The notes under the pieces are model-generated. The model searched no databases. It was not told the DNA's origin and saw only the letters and a list, made by a program, of their open reading frames with translations. Shown here one piece after another: positions 1-8,946 of a stretch of 64,000 bases of DNA (its first letter is position 1; each line of letters begins with the position of its first letter). Made by a program: the position numbers and the translations under genes. The stretch comes from Neoroseomonas terrae (GTDB lineage: Bacteria > Pseudomonadota > Alphaproteobacteria > Acetobacterales > Acetobacteraceae): NCBI RefSeq assembly GCF_018129025.1, contig NZ_JAAEDI010000003.1:124001-188000 (forward strand). Reading direction: 5' to 3'.

Positions 1-1590
1 GACGGTTCCTATCGCCCAGACGGCGCGCCCATGGCTGTCGTCGGAACCGACGGCCTCGAGCCAGCGCCGGTCATAGGCCATGAAGTTGCGGAACCGCCCG
101 GCCTCGGCATCCCAGGCGTGCTGGACGAAGGCTGATGTGATGCCGAACAGGTCGCCCGCGGGCGGTGGCGTCGTGCGACCGGCGGTCAACTGCGTGGCGA
201 GGATCAACCCTCGTGCATTGTCGTCCAGGCAATAGCCATGCGTGCGGTCGACGATTGCGAGCGTCGCATGCTGCGCGAGGCCGGTCGGGTCCAACAGACG
301 CTCGAGATGCGCGAGGTTCACCGGCGGAACGACGTCGCCCTGCGGCGAGGAACCCCGCCGCAGGGGGGCCACGACGCCCCCTATCCTGGCCGCAGCCGGC
401 GACAGTCGCGGCCTTGCGCGATGCGACGCTTCCAGCCTGACCTGATCGAAGACGTCCCGATAGCGCTCGCCAATGCGCGGCCACCGCATCTCGTGTCCGA
501 GCGTGTAGGCCGTCTCACGCATCGCCCGCAGCCGGTCGGGATCGGCGAGCAGACCCACCACCGCGGCGGCGATGGCCGGCGGATCGGTGAAGGGCACCAG
601 CACCCCGCGCTCTTCCGCCAGCAGTTCCGCAGCGTGCCAGTAGGGTGTCGAGACCACCGCCTTGCCCATGCCGAAGCTGTAGGCGAGCGTGCCCGAGACG
701 CTTTGCTCCTCGTTCAGGTAGGGGGTGAGGTAGATGTCCGCCGCGGCGATGGCGCGGGTCAGCGTCGGCAGATCCACGAAGCGGTCGAGGAACCGCACAT
801 GCCCGCTGACGCCGAGCTCCGCGGCCAGACGCTTGAGGGAGTCGCGATGCGCCTCACCTTCGCGACGCAGGATGTTCGGATGGGTGGCGCCGAGCACCAG
901 GTAGAGTGCGTCCGGCCGGCGCGCGACGATGGCGGGCATGGCGCGGATGGCCTGTTCGATTCCCTTGCCGGGCGACAGCAGCCCAAAGGTCAGCAGCACG
1001 GTGCGCCCAACGGCGTCGAATTCGACCTTGTGACAGGCGGAAGGCTTTTCCGACGGGGCCTCGGGAATGCCGTGCGGGATCACCGTGATGCGGTCGGCCG
1101 GGACATCGTGGACGCTGGCCAGGATGCGCTGCGACCGCGCGGTCATCACTACAAGGCGACCGGCGTGACGAACGATCTCCTCCATCACACGGAACTGGCC
1201 GCGCGTGGGCCGGTCCAGCACGGTGTGCAGGGTCGCGACCACGGGCATCGCAGCGCCTTCGAGGAGGGTCAGCACCCGCTCCCCATCGTGATCGCCGAAG
1301 ATGCCGTACTCATGCTGGACGCAGAGGATGTCGGCGTTCACCTCGCCGAGGAACTCCGCCGCCCGGCCATAGGCGCGTGTGTCGTTCTCCGGGACCTGAA
1401 GCCAGACCTCCGGCGGATAGGCATGACCGGCGCCCGTTTCCGTCATGGCCAGCACGAAGCATTCAGCGTCGGGCAGTGCTCCGGCAACGGCGGTCCGCAG
1501 ATCGCCCGTGAATGTCGCGAGGCCACACATCCGGGGAGGATGATTTCCGAGGAAGGCGACGCGGTGGAGCGGTGAGGCGGGGGGACTCAT
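1..1590 (-). CDS. Glycosyltransferase family 4 (GT1-like) with extra C-terminal domain, partial
   Basis: The reading frame is open from an ATG at 1590 to the window edge, so at least 530 residues are present and the C-terminus is missing. The N-terminal part begins with a Rossmann segment (HRVAFLGNHPPRMCGLATFT) typical of GT-B glycosyltransferases that use nucleotide sugars. The second Rossmann half shows VLLTFGLLSPGKGIEQAI and the sugar-binding stretch near SVSGTLAYSFGMGKAVVSTP. After about residue 400 the protein continues into a second region (HGYCLDDNARGLI) of the kind fused to glycosyltransferases and resembling glycoside-hydrolase or mannosidase-like folds. It probably acts in the cytoplasm in polysaccharide or mannan-type synthesis; the substrate is unknown. 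A long open frame on the plus strand here is only its antisense shadow. Confidence 0.85.
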   Translation of the reverse strand, partial: MSPPASPLHRVAFLGNHPPRMCGLATFTGDLRTAVAGALPDAECFVLAMTETGAGHAYPPEVWLQVPENDTRAYGRAAEFLGEVNADILCVQHEYGIFGDHDGERVLTLLEGAAMPVVATLHTVLDRPTRGQFRVMEEIVRHAGRLVVMTARSQRILASVHDVPADRITVIPHGIPEAPSEKPSACHKVEFDAVGRTVLLTFGLLSPGKGIEQAIRAMPAIVARRPDALYLVLGATHPNILRREGEAHRDSLKRLAAELGVSGHVRFLDRFVDLPTLTRAIAAADIYLTPYLNEEQSVSGTLAYSFGMGKAVVSTPYWHAAELLAEERGVLVPFTDPPAIAAAVVGLLADPDRLRAMRETAYTLGHEMRWPRIGERYRDVFDQVRLEASHRARPRLSPAAARIGGVVAPLRRGSSPQGDVVPPVNLAHLERLLDPTGLAQHATLAIVDRTHGYCLDDNARGLILATQLTAGRTTPPPAGDLFGITSAFVQHAWDAEAGRFRNFMAYDRRWLEAVGSDDSHGRAVWAIGTV

Positions 1591-1875
1591 TGTGGCGCGA
1601 TTCCTGGTGCTGATCCGTCTAGCGGATGATGTGGATCCAACGCGTGCGAAGCCTCCTTCGTTGACCGGGCCGCCACCTTTGGACGCGCATCGGCGGCACA
1701 GAACCGGCGGCCTCAATCCCGTGCGGCAGGTCGGGCGCCGAGCTTGGCTCCCAAGGGTTGGGCGCCAGGCAGGACGCCTAACCAACGCAGCGACCCATTG
1801 CGCGCCCAAGGACAATCGCGGCAGGCGACCGCCAGGTTAATGACCACCATGAACATGACGGCCGGCAGCGGTCGT

Positions 1876-2193
1876 TCAGCCGCGCCTCCGCCCTGATCCC
1901 AACGCACAAGCGGCGGTTTCGGTGGGTTCGGGATCGAGGATGTCCTCTTCCCAGATATGCAGGACGCCGAGGGGAAGGCTCGAACGTGCGCGCAGTTTGG
2001 TGAGCGCGGCCGCCTCGATGCGCAGGCGCGCTGCTGCGAAGAGGGCCGGCAGGTCCGTGCTGCGGAGCGGAGCGTCCCCGCTGATGCCGAGCAGCGCCAG
2101 CCGGGAGATCGCGCAGCGCACCTCCATGCCATCCTCGGTCGACAGCATGAACAGCATGCGGTGGCCGTCCCAGCGCGGCGAGGCCCGCGTCAT
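1876..2193 (-). CDS. Small DUF1488-like protein
   Basis: A 105-residue protein with the pattern MLFMLSTEDGMEVRCAISRL followed by a helical stretch (LFAAARLRIEAAAL), which resembles the DUF1488 family of small proteins of unknown function. The start overlaps the stop of the upstream 87-residue gene as ATGA, so the two are probably translationally coupled. Function unknown. The family assignment rests on the short N-terminal pattern only. Confidence 0.6.
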   Translation of the reverse strand: MTRASPRWDGHRMLFMLSTEDGMEVRCAISRLALLGISGDAPLRSTDLPALFAAARLRIEAAALTKLRARSSLPLGVLHIWEEDILDPEPTETAACALGSGRRRG

Positions 2194-2453
2194 GGCCGCA
2201 CCGCGCCATCGGCGGCCAAGACCGCGGCCAGCTCGGTCGGAGTGGTCGAATACGCCTGCAATAGCCGGCCGGAAGACAGACCCTGCTGCGCGATCGTCAT
2301 GCTGGTTCGCCGCCAGGCGGGAAAGGAGAGCCCGTCCAGCATCTCCTCCTCGATATGCACCCGATAGCGGCCCGCCGGCAGCGGGTTAGGCCGGGCAGAG
2401 ATCAAAAACGGGTAGCGGAACTCGACCAGTTCCGTCGTTGAACGGGATTCCAT
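2190..2453 (-). CDS. Conserved hypothetical protein, 87 aa
   Basis: A short soluble protein (MESRSTTELVEFRYPFLISA) with no recognisable domain, signal peptide or membrane segment. It lies six bases downstream of the 119-residue membrane protein and overlaps the following DUF1488-like gene by four bases, so the three probably form one operon read towards the left edge. I do not recognise its function. Confidence 0.55.
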   Translation of the reverse strand: MESRSTTELVEFRYPFLISARPNPLPAGRYRVHIEEEMLDGLSFPAWRRTSMTIAQQGLSSGRLLQAYSTTPTELAAVLAADGAVRP

Positions 2454-2459
2454 GGCGGT

Positions 2460-2819
2460 TCATCGAGTCAGACGATCGGCGCATGCGGTGGCGACGTCGG
2501 GATCGATGCTCGTGCCGCCGGCAGGATAGGTGGCGAAGCGACGTGCCAGCGCATTCCGGGCTGTCCAGTCAAGCCGAGCGGTATCCGGCGTGTCCGCGCG
2601 GGCCCGGCCGGCGCAATAGATCGCCTGCTGTTCGACGACGCCATTGTGCGCCAGGGTGCGGGCCGTGCTGGTGCGCATCTGAAAGCCGACCATCCCGGAG
2701 ATGATTGGGCCGGCGACCAAGCCGGCGCAGAGCGCGAGGAGCAAGGGCTTGGCGCGAGCCCATCGCGCTGAGGCATCGGCGCGGAAGCGGGCGAAGGCGC
2801 TCGGCGTGGCGGTGGGCAT
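2460..2819 (-). CDS. Small single-pass membrane protein, 119 aa
   Basis: One hydrophobic segment (LLLALCAGLVAGPIISGMVG, about residues 26-45) follows a basic N-terminus, so the protein is probably anchored in the inner membrane with a periplasmic C-terminal part. The start at 2819 is chosen because AGGAG lies about seven bases upstream; a longer frame begins at 2873 without such a site. First gene of a three-gene minus-strand operon. Two palindromes lie immediately upstream and may control it. Function unknown. Confidence 0.5.
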   Translation of the reverse strand: MPTATPSAFARFRADASARWARAKPLLLALCAGLVAGPIISGMVGFQMRTSTARTLAHNGVVEQQAIYCAGRARADTPDTARLDWTARNALARRFATYPAGGTSIDPDVATACADRLTR

Positions 2820-2873
2820 GGACGTTCTCCTGGCGGCCATGTCATGCGGGGAGGGAGCCCGCATACCCCCCAA

Positions 2874-2948
2874 ATACGAAAGAGGTATTTCGTATGAATG
2901 TGGGGAAATAAGCCGTTTCCAGAATTTGGTGAGTATTTTCTGAAATAC
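2874..2948. promoter_or_regulatory. AT-rich control region with two perfect palindromes
   Basis: Two inverted repeats lie in a locally AT-rich stretch: ATACGAAA-N6-TTTCGTAT at 2874-2895 and GTATTT-TCTG-AAATAC at 2933-2948. Symmetric sites of this size are typical operators for dimeric helix-turn-helix regulators. They lie 55-130 bases upstream of the minus-strand operon that starts at 2819. The regulator is not identified. Confidence 0.45.
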
Positions 2949-3466
2949 AATGAGGCTTCAGAAGAAATTTTATGGCGCCGAGTTTAGATCAGGCACAGGC
3001 GATAAAGGCGCCCACATGCGCCCGAATGGAGAAACGCCAGCAGGCAGGCTTGCCGATCGACGCATTGCGCTTGTCGCGCGCAGGCCCATGTACGTCCGAG
3101 GCCCCTTCCCGACGATGCGAACGCGGATGCGCCTTCAACGGTGGCGCGCCGAGTCATCCGATCGATCCATTGCACCGCTTTTTATCGCAACGCTTTGCTG
3201 CAGTTGGCGCCGAGATAGCCCTGCGCAAGTGGACGCGCGACTAGCCCTGCTTGCTCCCATTCAGATCTGTGAGGATGTCCGATCGCCACGATGAAAGCCC
3301 TGTCCGTCCGACTCCTACTCGGCTGCGCCGGAGGCGCGAGGTCAGGCACCGCGACGCTGCTTGCGAAGTCCGTCGCGGTTCTGGTGTCGGCCATTGTCGT
3401 ACTCCGAATGCTCAGCCTGGGATGACGGCATCTCCGACTGGCCAAATGGGCTCAACGCCGCTGAGT
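2949..3466. other. Non-coding or decayed stretch
   Basis: No open frame here has a plausible start site or family resemblance. A minus-strand frame at 3182-3445 (87 codons) shows no domain and overlaps the start of the TrhA relic. The stretch probably belongs to the degraded zone that separates host genes from the prophage. Confidence 0.4.
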
Positions 3467-3696
3467 TGGCATTACTATACGCGCGCCGAGCAGAATACGG
3501 ATTTCGCAGTACACATCCTTGGCGTCTCCGCCGCGATGGGCGCCTGCATCATGTTGAGCGTAGTGGGAAAGCCCGACGTCCCCCAGAAGTGCCGTCGCGC
3601 TGGGTCTCTACGCTGCAGGGCTCTTTGCGATGCTGGCTTGTTCAGCGCTGCCTCGATCACGCCGTGATCTTCGTCACGATCGCGGTTATCTACAGC
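3467..3696 (+). pseudogene. Decayed TrhA/hemolysin III family fragment
   Basis: Three short blocks in different frames match the intact TrhA-like protein at 6445-7095. First WHYYTRAEQNTDFAVHILGV in one frame, then VALGLYAAGLFAMLACSAL after a frameshift near 3590, then LDHAVIFVTIAVIYS after loss of about 14 codons. The intact protein has VYTRGEQLADGGIHLVGLSA, AGLYGIGLLAMLGSSAL and LDHAAIFVMIAGTYT at the matching places. The remaining four to five membrane segments are missing, because the fragment stops abruptly where repB-like sequence begins. This is a relic of a second copy, not a functional gene. Confidence 0.75.
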
Positions 3697-4269
3697 CGCC
3701 TCGCGGTGCAGGAGCACCGCATGATCTTGCAGGCGGTCGATCGGAACGTTCCTGAATAACGCTTGGCCCGTGCGCTCAACATCGACATCAGCACGCGGCG
3801 ACAGAAGAAGCGGGCTCTTCAAGGCATCTATCCGGAGGCTGTCGAGGTCCTGAAGGACAAGCCGATTTCGCTCAGCGTATTCTCCATCCTGCGACGTATG
3901 ATGCCACTGCGACAGATGGAAGCTGCCGAGATGATGGTGGGCATGAACCGCTACTCGAAGGGCTATGTCCAGGCGCTGCTGGTCGCAACGCCAGAAGACC
4001 AACTGGTGCAGGACGGCAAGCCGAAGGCGCCAAAGGCGCTGACGCGGGAGCAGGTGGTTCTGATGGAGCATGAGACAGCGCAGCTCGACCGGGAGATCAA
4101 GGTCGCCGAGCAACCCTATGGTCCAGACCATCTGCGGATGGTGCTTGCGCGGACCTATTTGACGAAGCTCGTCGCGAATGTGCGTGTCGAGCGCTGGCTC
4201 CAGCAGCACCAACCGGAGATGCTGACCGAGTTTCGGAAGCTGGTGGATGGCCAAACGGCTGTCGCATAA
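3697..4269 (+). pseudogene. RepB-family plasmid partition protein, C-terminal remnant
   Basis: The sequence EEHRM-like (VQEHRMILQAVDRNVPE) followed by RLARALNIDISTRRQKKR, IYPEAVEVLKDKPIS and FSILRRMMPLRQMEAAEMMV is the HTH and C-terminal RepB domain of ParB/RepB-type partition proteins from repABC-like or accessory plasmids. An in-frame TAA at 3757-3759 interrupts it where the family has a charged residue. The ParB-like N-terminal nuclease domain is absent: the reading frame joins the TrhA relic instead. A TTG at 3763 could allow a 168-residue C-terminal product. It indicates a past plasmid integration, or that this replicon is plasmid-derived. Confidence 0.75.
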
Positions 4270-4317
4270 CGCCTGAGCGGCCGGGCGGGGCCGGCCACTG
4301 AGATGGGGACCCGGACC

Positions 4318-4344
4318 CGAAAGCGCTGGGACCGCCGGAGACGC
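4318..4344. repeat. 27-bp repeat shared with 56858-56884
   Basis: The sequence starting CGAAAGCGC and ending CCGGAGACGC occurs here and at 56858-56884 with one mismatch. Here it lies between the repB relic and the tail-spike stop codon; at the other site it lies beside a scrap of tail-spike-like sequence. It is probably a duplicated piece of the end of the tail-fibre locus. Confidence 0.6.
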
Positions 4345-4479
4345 TGCACGAGGGGCAGATCGAGGGCGGTGGTGGGGATGGCGGCGAACCCGCTGGTGCC
4401 CACCAGGTCGGCCGCCATAGGGCCGGCTGCATGGTTGGAGGCGGGTGCGGAGGTGACGGCGCCGCACCCGCCGCCCAGC

Positions 4480-6306
4480 TCACGGGATTCGCCGCTTCGC
4501 CACCTGTACCGACAGTGTTGCTGAGCCCAGGTCGAAGGTAGCAGCGGAGATGTTCCTGGCCATCACCCGCACGGTGTTGGTGGACCACGCGGCGGCGTCG
4601 AACTCGATGAATCGCGTCGATGAGGCGAGCGCCGCATAGGCAAGGTCCCCCTGCCGTGCGCCCGCGACGGTGACGTCGAGCAAGCTGGTCGCCCCGGGCG
4701 CCAGGCTCGGCAGGTCCCAAGACACCTCGGCCGCGAACTCTCGCTGCCCGACCGGCAGCGCTGGCGTGCCACATAGCAGCGCTGGTGCCGCCTCCGGCAG
4801 GCTGTAGAGCCGCAGCGCCTCGATTTCGATCTGCCCGTCGAAGCCGACGATGCCGATCTGCGCGAAAGCCACGCCGGCGCCGAGCCGCACCGTCATGCGC
4901 TTGTTGAGCGAGGCGTCGGCCATGGCCGCGCCACCAGTCCAGGCCTTGGACGGGACGTTCCACAGCAGCGTAGTGATCGAGGCCAGCGCGTCGCCGACGA
5001 GGTTCTCCCGCACATTCATCGCCGCATCGAAGCAGCGCACAAAGACGCGCCCGCCATCGGCGCCGCCAACGAGGGAATGGGCCAGGGCGAACTCCTTCGC
5101 CTGGGAGCACTCCATCACGAAGACCAACCCCCGCTGCGCGGCGAGCAGTAGACCGCGCCCGGTCGGCGTGATGTCGTCCAGCCCGTTGAAGGACAGGCCG
5201 GTGAGCGTGGTGGCCGAGGTGGTGGACGTGGCGACCACCGCCAGCCCCTCGACGCCGATCTCGGTCGCGCTGTGGCGGAAGGCCTTGGCACGGACAGTTG
5301 GCACGGACCCGAGCAGCCGCAGATGCCGCGACGCCGGCGCCCGGTGCCGGTTGAGCACCGTGTTCCCGCAACGGGTGGCGGTCGCCGTGTAGTCGATGCC
5401 GACCTGGTAGGTGTTGCTCCACGCCACCTCGTACTCGCAGTCCTGCGCCGCGGCGGTGTGGCGCGCGACGATCGGCGAGCAGGCCTCCATGCGCAGGGCG
5501 CGGCCGATGATCGCCGAGCCGCTCGTCTCGTTGAGGAAGGGGATGGCGACGTTCGGATCGAGCTGCCGCAGCTCGAAATTCGGCGCGTCGAACACATGCC
5601 GGTTGTGGTTGTTGTACGCGCCGTCCGCCTTGGATAGCCGGATTCCGAAGCGATCGATGGTGGGGTTGATCCCCGTCGCGATGGCGAAGTGCCCGCCATA
5701 GTAGCGGATGGAGGTGTTCCAGGCGGTGGCGGTGGCGCAGTGGATGTCGAGGCCGATGCGGTTGTTGAGGATGCGGCCGAGGTGAAAGGTGCTGTCCTCG
5801 ACGCCGCGACCGTCGCCCAGCGTTCGCAGGCCGATGGTGAAGCCCGAGACCAGGCGCAGCTCGACCACCGAGGCGTCGATGTTGCGCACCAGGATGCCGA
5901 TATCGGCCTCGTCGAGCCAGTCGGACTGAGTGGCGCGCACGACCTGCAGCCCGGCATAGTGCTTCTCGCCATTGCGGACGGTGCCGCCGTCGCCGAGGGT
6001 CAGGACGATCGCCGGGGCGATGCCGGTGTACCGGATGACGCCATGCATGATCAGCCCGCGGGCGCCGCCGCCGAGGGTGACACCGGCAGAGACGTTCCAG
6101 GTGCCGGGCGGGATGACCGCGAGTTTCTGGTCCGCCGCCGCGCGATCGAAGGCCGCCTGGATGGCCGCGCGATCGTCGGCGACGCCGTCACCGAGGCCGC
6201 CGAAGTCGGACGGCAGCACGGTCTCGCGGTCGCGCAGATACTTGGCGAGGCCGGTCTTGCTGACCGCGGTGTCGAGCACCAGCAGGTCGTCGATGCGGGC
6301 GGGCAT
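4480..6306 (-). CDS. Phage tail spike/fibre with pectate-lyase-like beta-helix
   Basis: A 608-residue protein. The N-terminal part contains VLPSDFGGLGDGVADDRAAI (about residues 31-50), the signature start of the pectate-lyase-3 right-handed beta-helix fold found in phage tail spikes that bind or cut surface polysaccharide. The middle is rich in short beta-helix turns. GGAG lies about six bases before the ATG at 6306. No enzymatic residues can be assigned. It is the last gene of the prophage's structural strand and would decide host-surface recognition, but the tail assembly genes it needs are missing from the window. Confidence 0.75.
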   Translation of the reverse strand: MPARIDDLLVLDTAVSKTGLAKYLRDRETVLPSDFGGLGDGVADDRAAIQAAFDRAAADQKLAVIPPGTWNVSAGVTLGGGARGLIMHGVIRYTGIAPAIVLTLGDGGTVRNGEKHYAGLQVVRATQSDWLDEADIGILVRNIDASVVELRLVSGFTIGLRTLGDGRGVEDSTFHLGRILNNRIGLDIHCATATAWNTSIRYYGGHFAIATGINPTIDRFGIRLSKADGAYNNHNRHVFDAPNFELRQLDPNVAIPFLNETSGSAIIGRALRMEACSPIVARHTAAAQDCEYEVAWSNTYQVGIDYTATATRCGNTVLNRHRAPASRHLRLLGSVPTVRAKAFRHSATEIGVEGLAVVATSTTSATTLTGLSFNGLDDITPTGRGLLLAAQRGLVFVMECSQAKEFALAHSLVGGADGGRVFVRCFDAAMNVRENLVGDALASITTLLWNVPSKAWTGGAAMADASLNKRMTVRLGAGVAFAQIGIVGFDGQIEIEALRLYSLPEAAPALLCGTPALPVGQREFAAEVSWDLPSLAPGATSLLDVTVAGARQGDLAYAALASSTRFIEFDAAAWSTNTVRVMARNISAATFDLGSATLSVQVAKRRIP

Positions 6307-6444
6307 GGGGGGGCTCCGGATCAGAGCGAGGTGCTGGCAAGTGGCGGCCGCGCAGACGCGATGCTCTCATCGGGTCCGACATCGTCTGCTTGGCGACCGG
6401 CGGCACCGCGCAGACCAGTGCCGCGATCGAGGAGTCCTCGGCTC

Positions 6445-7095
6445 TTAGGCTTGCTGCGAGAGCACCAAGCGATAGACCGCGACGAAGTGGCACCCTGCGG
6501 CGACAAGCACGAACAGGTGCCAGAGGGCATTGTGGTAGCGAAGCCGCGTCGACAGGTGCATGAGAACGCCGAAGCTGTAGAGCAGGCCACCCGCCGCGAG
6601 CAGAACCATGTCGGGCGTCCGCAGCGCATCGAGCAGTGGTCCGATCGCCGCCATGCCGGCCCAGCCAAGAACGAGGTAGGCGAGCACCGACAGGCGCTCG
6701 AAGCGGCCCGGCGCCAGGAATTTCACCGCGGCGCCCGCAACGGCGCCCGCCCATACGACGGTGAGGAGGCTCCAGCCCCATGTACCGGGGATGGCGAACA
6801 CGACCACGGGAGTGTAGGTCCCGGCGATCATCACGAAGATCGCCGCATGGTCGAGCCGCCGAAGCCGGGGCCTCCAGCGGCCCTCCTTCACGAGATGGTA
6901 GAGTGCCGAGCTGCCGAGCATGGCGAGCAGCCCGATGCCGTAGAGACCCGCCACCGCGCTGACTAGGATGCTGCGCGACTGATGCCCGGCCATCACCAGC
7001 GCAGAGCAGGCGACGACCGCGGCGGACAGTCCGACCAGGTGGATGCCACCATCGGCCAGCTGCTCACCGCGGGTATAGACGCAGGTTCCGCTCAT
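6445..7095 (-). CDS. trhA: Hemolysin III / TrhA family membrane protein
   Basis: A 216-residue protein with about seven hydrophobic segments. It shows the family motifs YTRGEQ near the N-terminus, SSALYHLV, LDHAAIFVMIAGTYTPV and the C-terminal H-x(3)-H pattern (ALWHLFVLVAAGCHFVAV). The histidines form the metal site of this PAQR-like superfamily, whose bacterial members affect membrane-energetics homeostasis; true hemolysis is doubtful. The longer frame starting at 7536 is rejected because its first part overlaps the next gene antisense-like and lacks family similarity. It sits unusually, between a tail-spike gene and a broken tail-tip gene. A decayed second copy lies at 3467-3696. Confidence 0.85.
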   Translation of the reverse strand: MSGTCVYTRGEQLADGGIHLVGLSAAVVACSALVMAGHQSRSILVSAVAGLYGIGLLAMLGSSALYHLVKEGRWRPRLRRLDHAAIFVMIAGTYTPVVVFAIPGTWGWSLLTVVWAGAVAGAAVKFLAPGRFERLSVLAYLVLGWAGMAAIGPLLDALRTPDMVLLAAGGLLYSFGVLMHLSTRLRYHNALWHLFVLVAAGCHFVAVYRLVLSQQA

Positions 7096-7132
7096 GGGGC
7101 GGGGATCCGCGACGCTGAACGTCGCGGAACCA

Positions 7133-7858
7133 TCACAGGAAGCGCGGAAGCAGGTTCCGCGCGAGCAGGATCGTGCGATCGAGCGCGGCCTCGGAGAATT
7201 CACCCTGTCGAGCCGCGTTCGGGTGGCATCCATGCACGAGGAGATTGCCGGAGGCCTCGTCGCGGAACCACCAGAGGCTGGTGGCCTTGTCGTGTTCGCC
7301 GAGCCAGGCGGGCGCGCCATCGAGTGCCTCGCCAAGGATGCCGAAATCGTCGAGCGCGCCCACATAGACGAGGCTGTCCCGGAGATGTCCGAGTTCCTCT
7401 CGCAGCGCCGCCGCGCAGGCATGCTGCTGGCGCTCCACCAGTTCGGCGGGCCAGGTCTCCGGGCTGCCTGTGCTCCAGCCGATCTTGAGGAGGTTCGACC
7501 AGCCCCAACGGTCGGCGGTCGTGTCGTAGGAGCCACCGAGCAACCCCCGCGTCAGCCGGTCCAGGAACAGCCACACCGGCGTATGCGCCCTTGCGTGCGG
7601 CCCACGATCGCAAAGCCGGGCAGCCCTCTCGTGGCAGGCCTCGTATGTTTGCTCGCGGTCCGCGCCGTAGGGACCGTCGGTCCCGGCGCCGATCCAATAG
7701 ATGCCGCGCCTTACGGCGAGTTGATGGCCGGACCACGGGAGAAAGAGACCCGCGACGCCTGCCTGATCTGAAGTCGCTGATGCAAATCCCTGATCGACGA
7801 GTTGCCTGCGGACTTGTGCGAGGCGCTCGAAGGTCGGGCGCGCCATGAAGGTCGTCAT
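7133..7858 (-). CDS. Hypothetical protein, 241 aa, possibly uracil-DNA-glycosylase-like fold
   Basis: The start at 7858 has GAGG about eight bases upstream; an upstream start at 7981 is possible. Segments such as RWGWSNLLKIG, a long central helix with REELGHLRDSLVYVG and the final LLVHGCHPNAARQGEFSE are reminiscent of the uracil-DNA glycosylase superfamily (a P/N-rich loop, then a late H-x-(N/S) element). This is a pattern-level guess. It lies directly upstream of trhA on the same strand and may share its transcript. Not a recognised phage structural gene. Confidence 0.5.
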   Translation of the reverse strand: MTTFMARPTFERLAQVRRQLVDQGFASATSDQAGVAGLFLPWSGHQLAVRRGIYWIGAGTDGPYGADREQTYEACHERAARLCDRGPHARAHTPVWLFLDRLTRGLLGGSYDTTADRWGWSNLLKIGWSTGSPETWPAELVERQQHACAAALREELGHLRDSLVYVGALDDFGILGEALDGAPAWLGEHDKATSLWWFRDEASGNLLVHGCHPNAARQGEFSEAALDRTILLARNLLPRFL

Positions 7859-8117
7859 TGGTCGCACCTCGACGAGGGAATTCTCATGCGGTGGCATATC
7901 GGTGAGATCGACGCTTTGCGCTTCTCTGCCGCGCGCCATTGATGTCCGCCGATAGCGCCCATCTCCGCGCATGCGGCGCAAACTCCATAATCGTTCTAGA
8001 TGGTGACGCGAGGCGCTGGGAGAAGCCCTGATCGATGCAGCTGGCTGCCTGAACTTGACGGTCGGCGAGATAGGTCGGGCCTGGGTGCCGGCACCGCGGC
8101 CGACGAACGCCTACGGG

Positions 8118-8946
8118 TCAGAGCGCCGTCGCTGTCACCGGCCCGACCAGGGCGGAGACGTTGCCCTCGGCCGAGACGGCGCGCAGCCAGTACCAACGGG
8201 TGTCGCCGGCGCTGAGGCCGGTGCGGTCCCAGAAGAGGCTGGTCGGTTCGTCCGGCAGCTTGGTCGCCGCGGCGAGGCTGTTGGAGCTGGCCTCGAACAC
8301 CTGCAGCCGCACGGCATCGGCCGGGAACCCGCCGGACAGACGGATCCCACCGGCGATCCCCGTCGCCGTGGGCGCCGTCACCACGGCCGGGACGAGGGCC
8401 TGCCGCCAGCCCGACACCGCCCCGCTGCGCGCCACGGCGCGCACCCGGAAGCCGGTCGGCTCGGCGGTGGGGATAGCGGCGGCGGTCGCACCCAAAGACC
8501 CACCATAGCCCTGCCAGGCCGCGACGGAGGCCGGCAGGAACTCCACCTGGTAGCCGGCGAGGTGCGAGGAGCCGACCGCGGCCCAGGCCAGGGAGAGGAC
8601 GGCAAAGGCGGTCGTCGTCGACGTCTCCACCGTGATGCTGGCGGGTGCTGCGATGACGCCCGGGTTGGGCAGCACCACGGCGGGGTTCGATCCGGTGGCG
8701 CGCTCATCGACCGCCGGGTTCCAGTCCCACACCGCGGCGTCCTCCTCCTCCAGGGTGAGATCAACGCCGCCCTGGGCGGCCAACGACCAGGCGGTGACCC
8801 GCGCCGGGAAGGGCGTGAGGCGGTCGAGGGCGACGGTCGCCGCCTCCCACGGCCGCAGGCGCAGCGCCGAGAGGTTGGCGGGGAAGGCCACGGTGCGCTG
8901 GCGGCGGTTGCGCTCCAGTTCGACCTTCATCAGCCGCTGCACGGTG
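8118..8946 (-). pseudogene. Truncated phage tail-tip (gpJ-like) protein, C-terminal part
   Basis: The open frame encodes QRLMKVELERNRRQRTVAFP and LRPWEAATVALDRL, the region typical of tail-tip or host-specificity proteins (lambda gpJ and GTA relatives), then fibronectin-III-like stretches ending GPVTATAL. Complete members are about 1,000 residues; only about 275 C-terminal residues remain. No ATG or ribosome site fits the family's start: the frame runs into the beginning of a different phage gene at 8947-8997. It is therefore a 5'-deleted gene at a deletion junction. Confidence 0.8.

Noticed and set aside
238..1575. Long plus-strand frame opposite the glycosyltransferase
   Set aside because: Its codons are the complement of a gene with clear glycosyltransferase motifs; GC-rich third positions keep the antisense frame open.
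4097..5422. 441-codon minus-strand frame
   Set aside because: Out-of-frame shadow of the tail-spike gene and the RepB relic; no plausible protein composition.
6445..7536. 363-codon version of the TrhA gene
   Set aside because: The first 147 codons lie within the 241-residue gene in another frame and lack TrhA similarity; the family start is at 7095.
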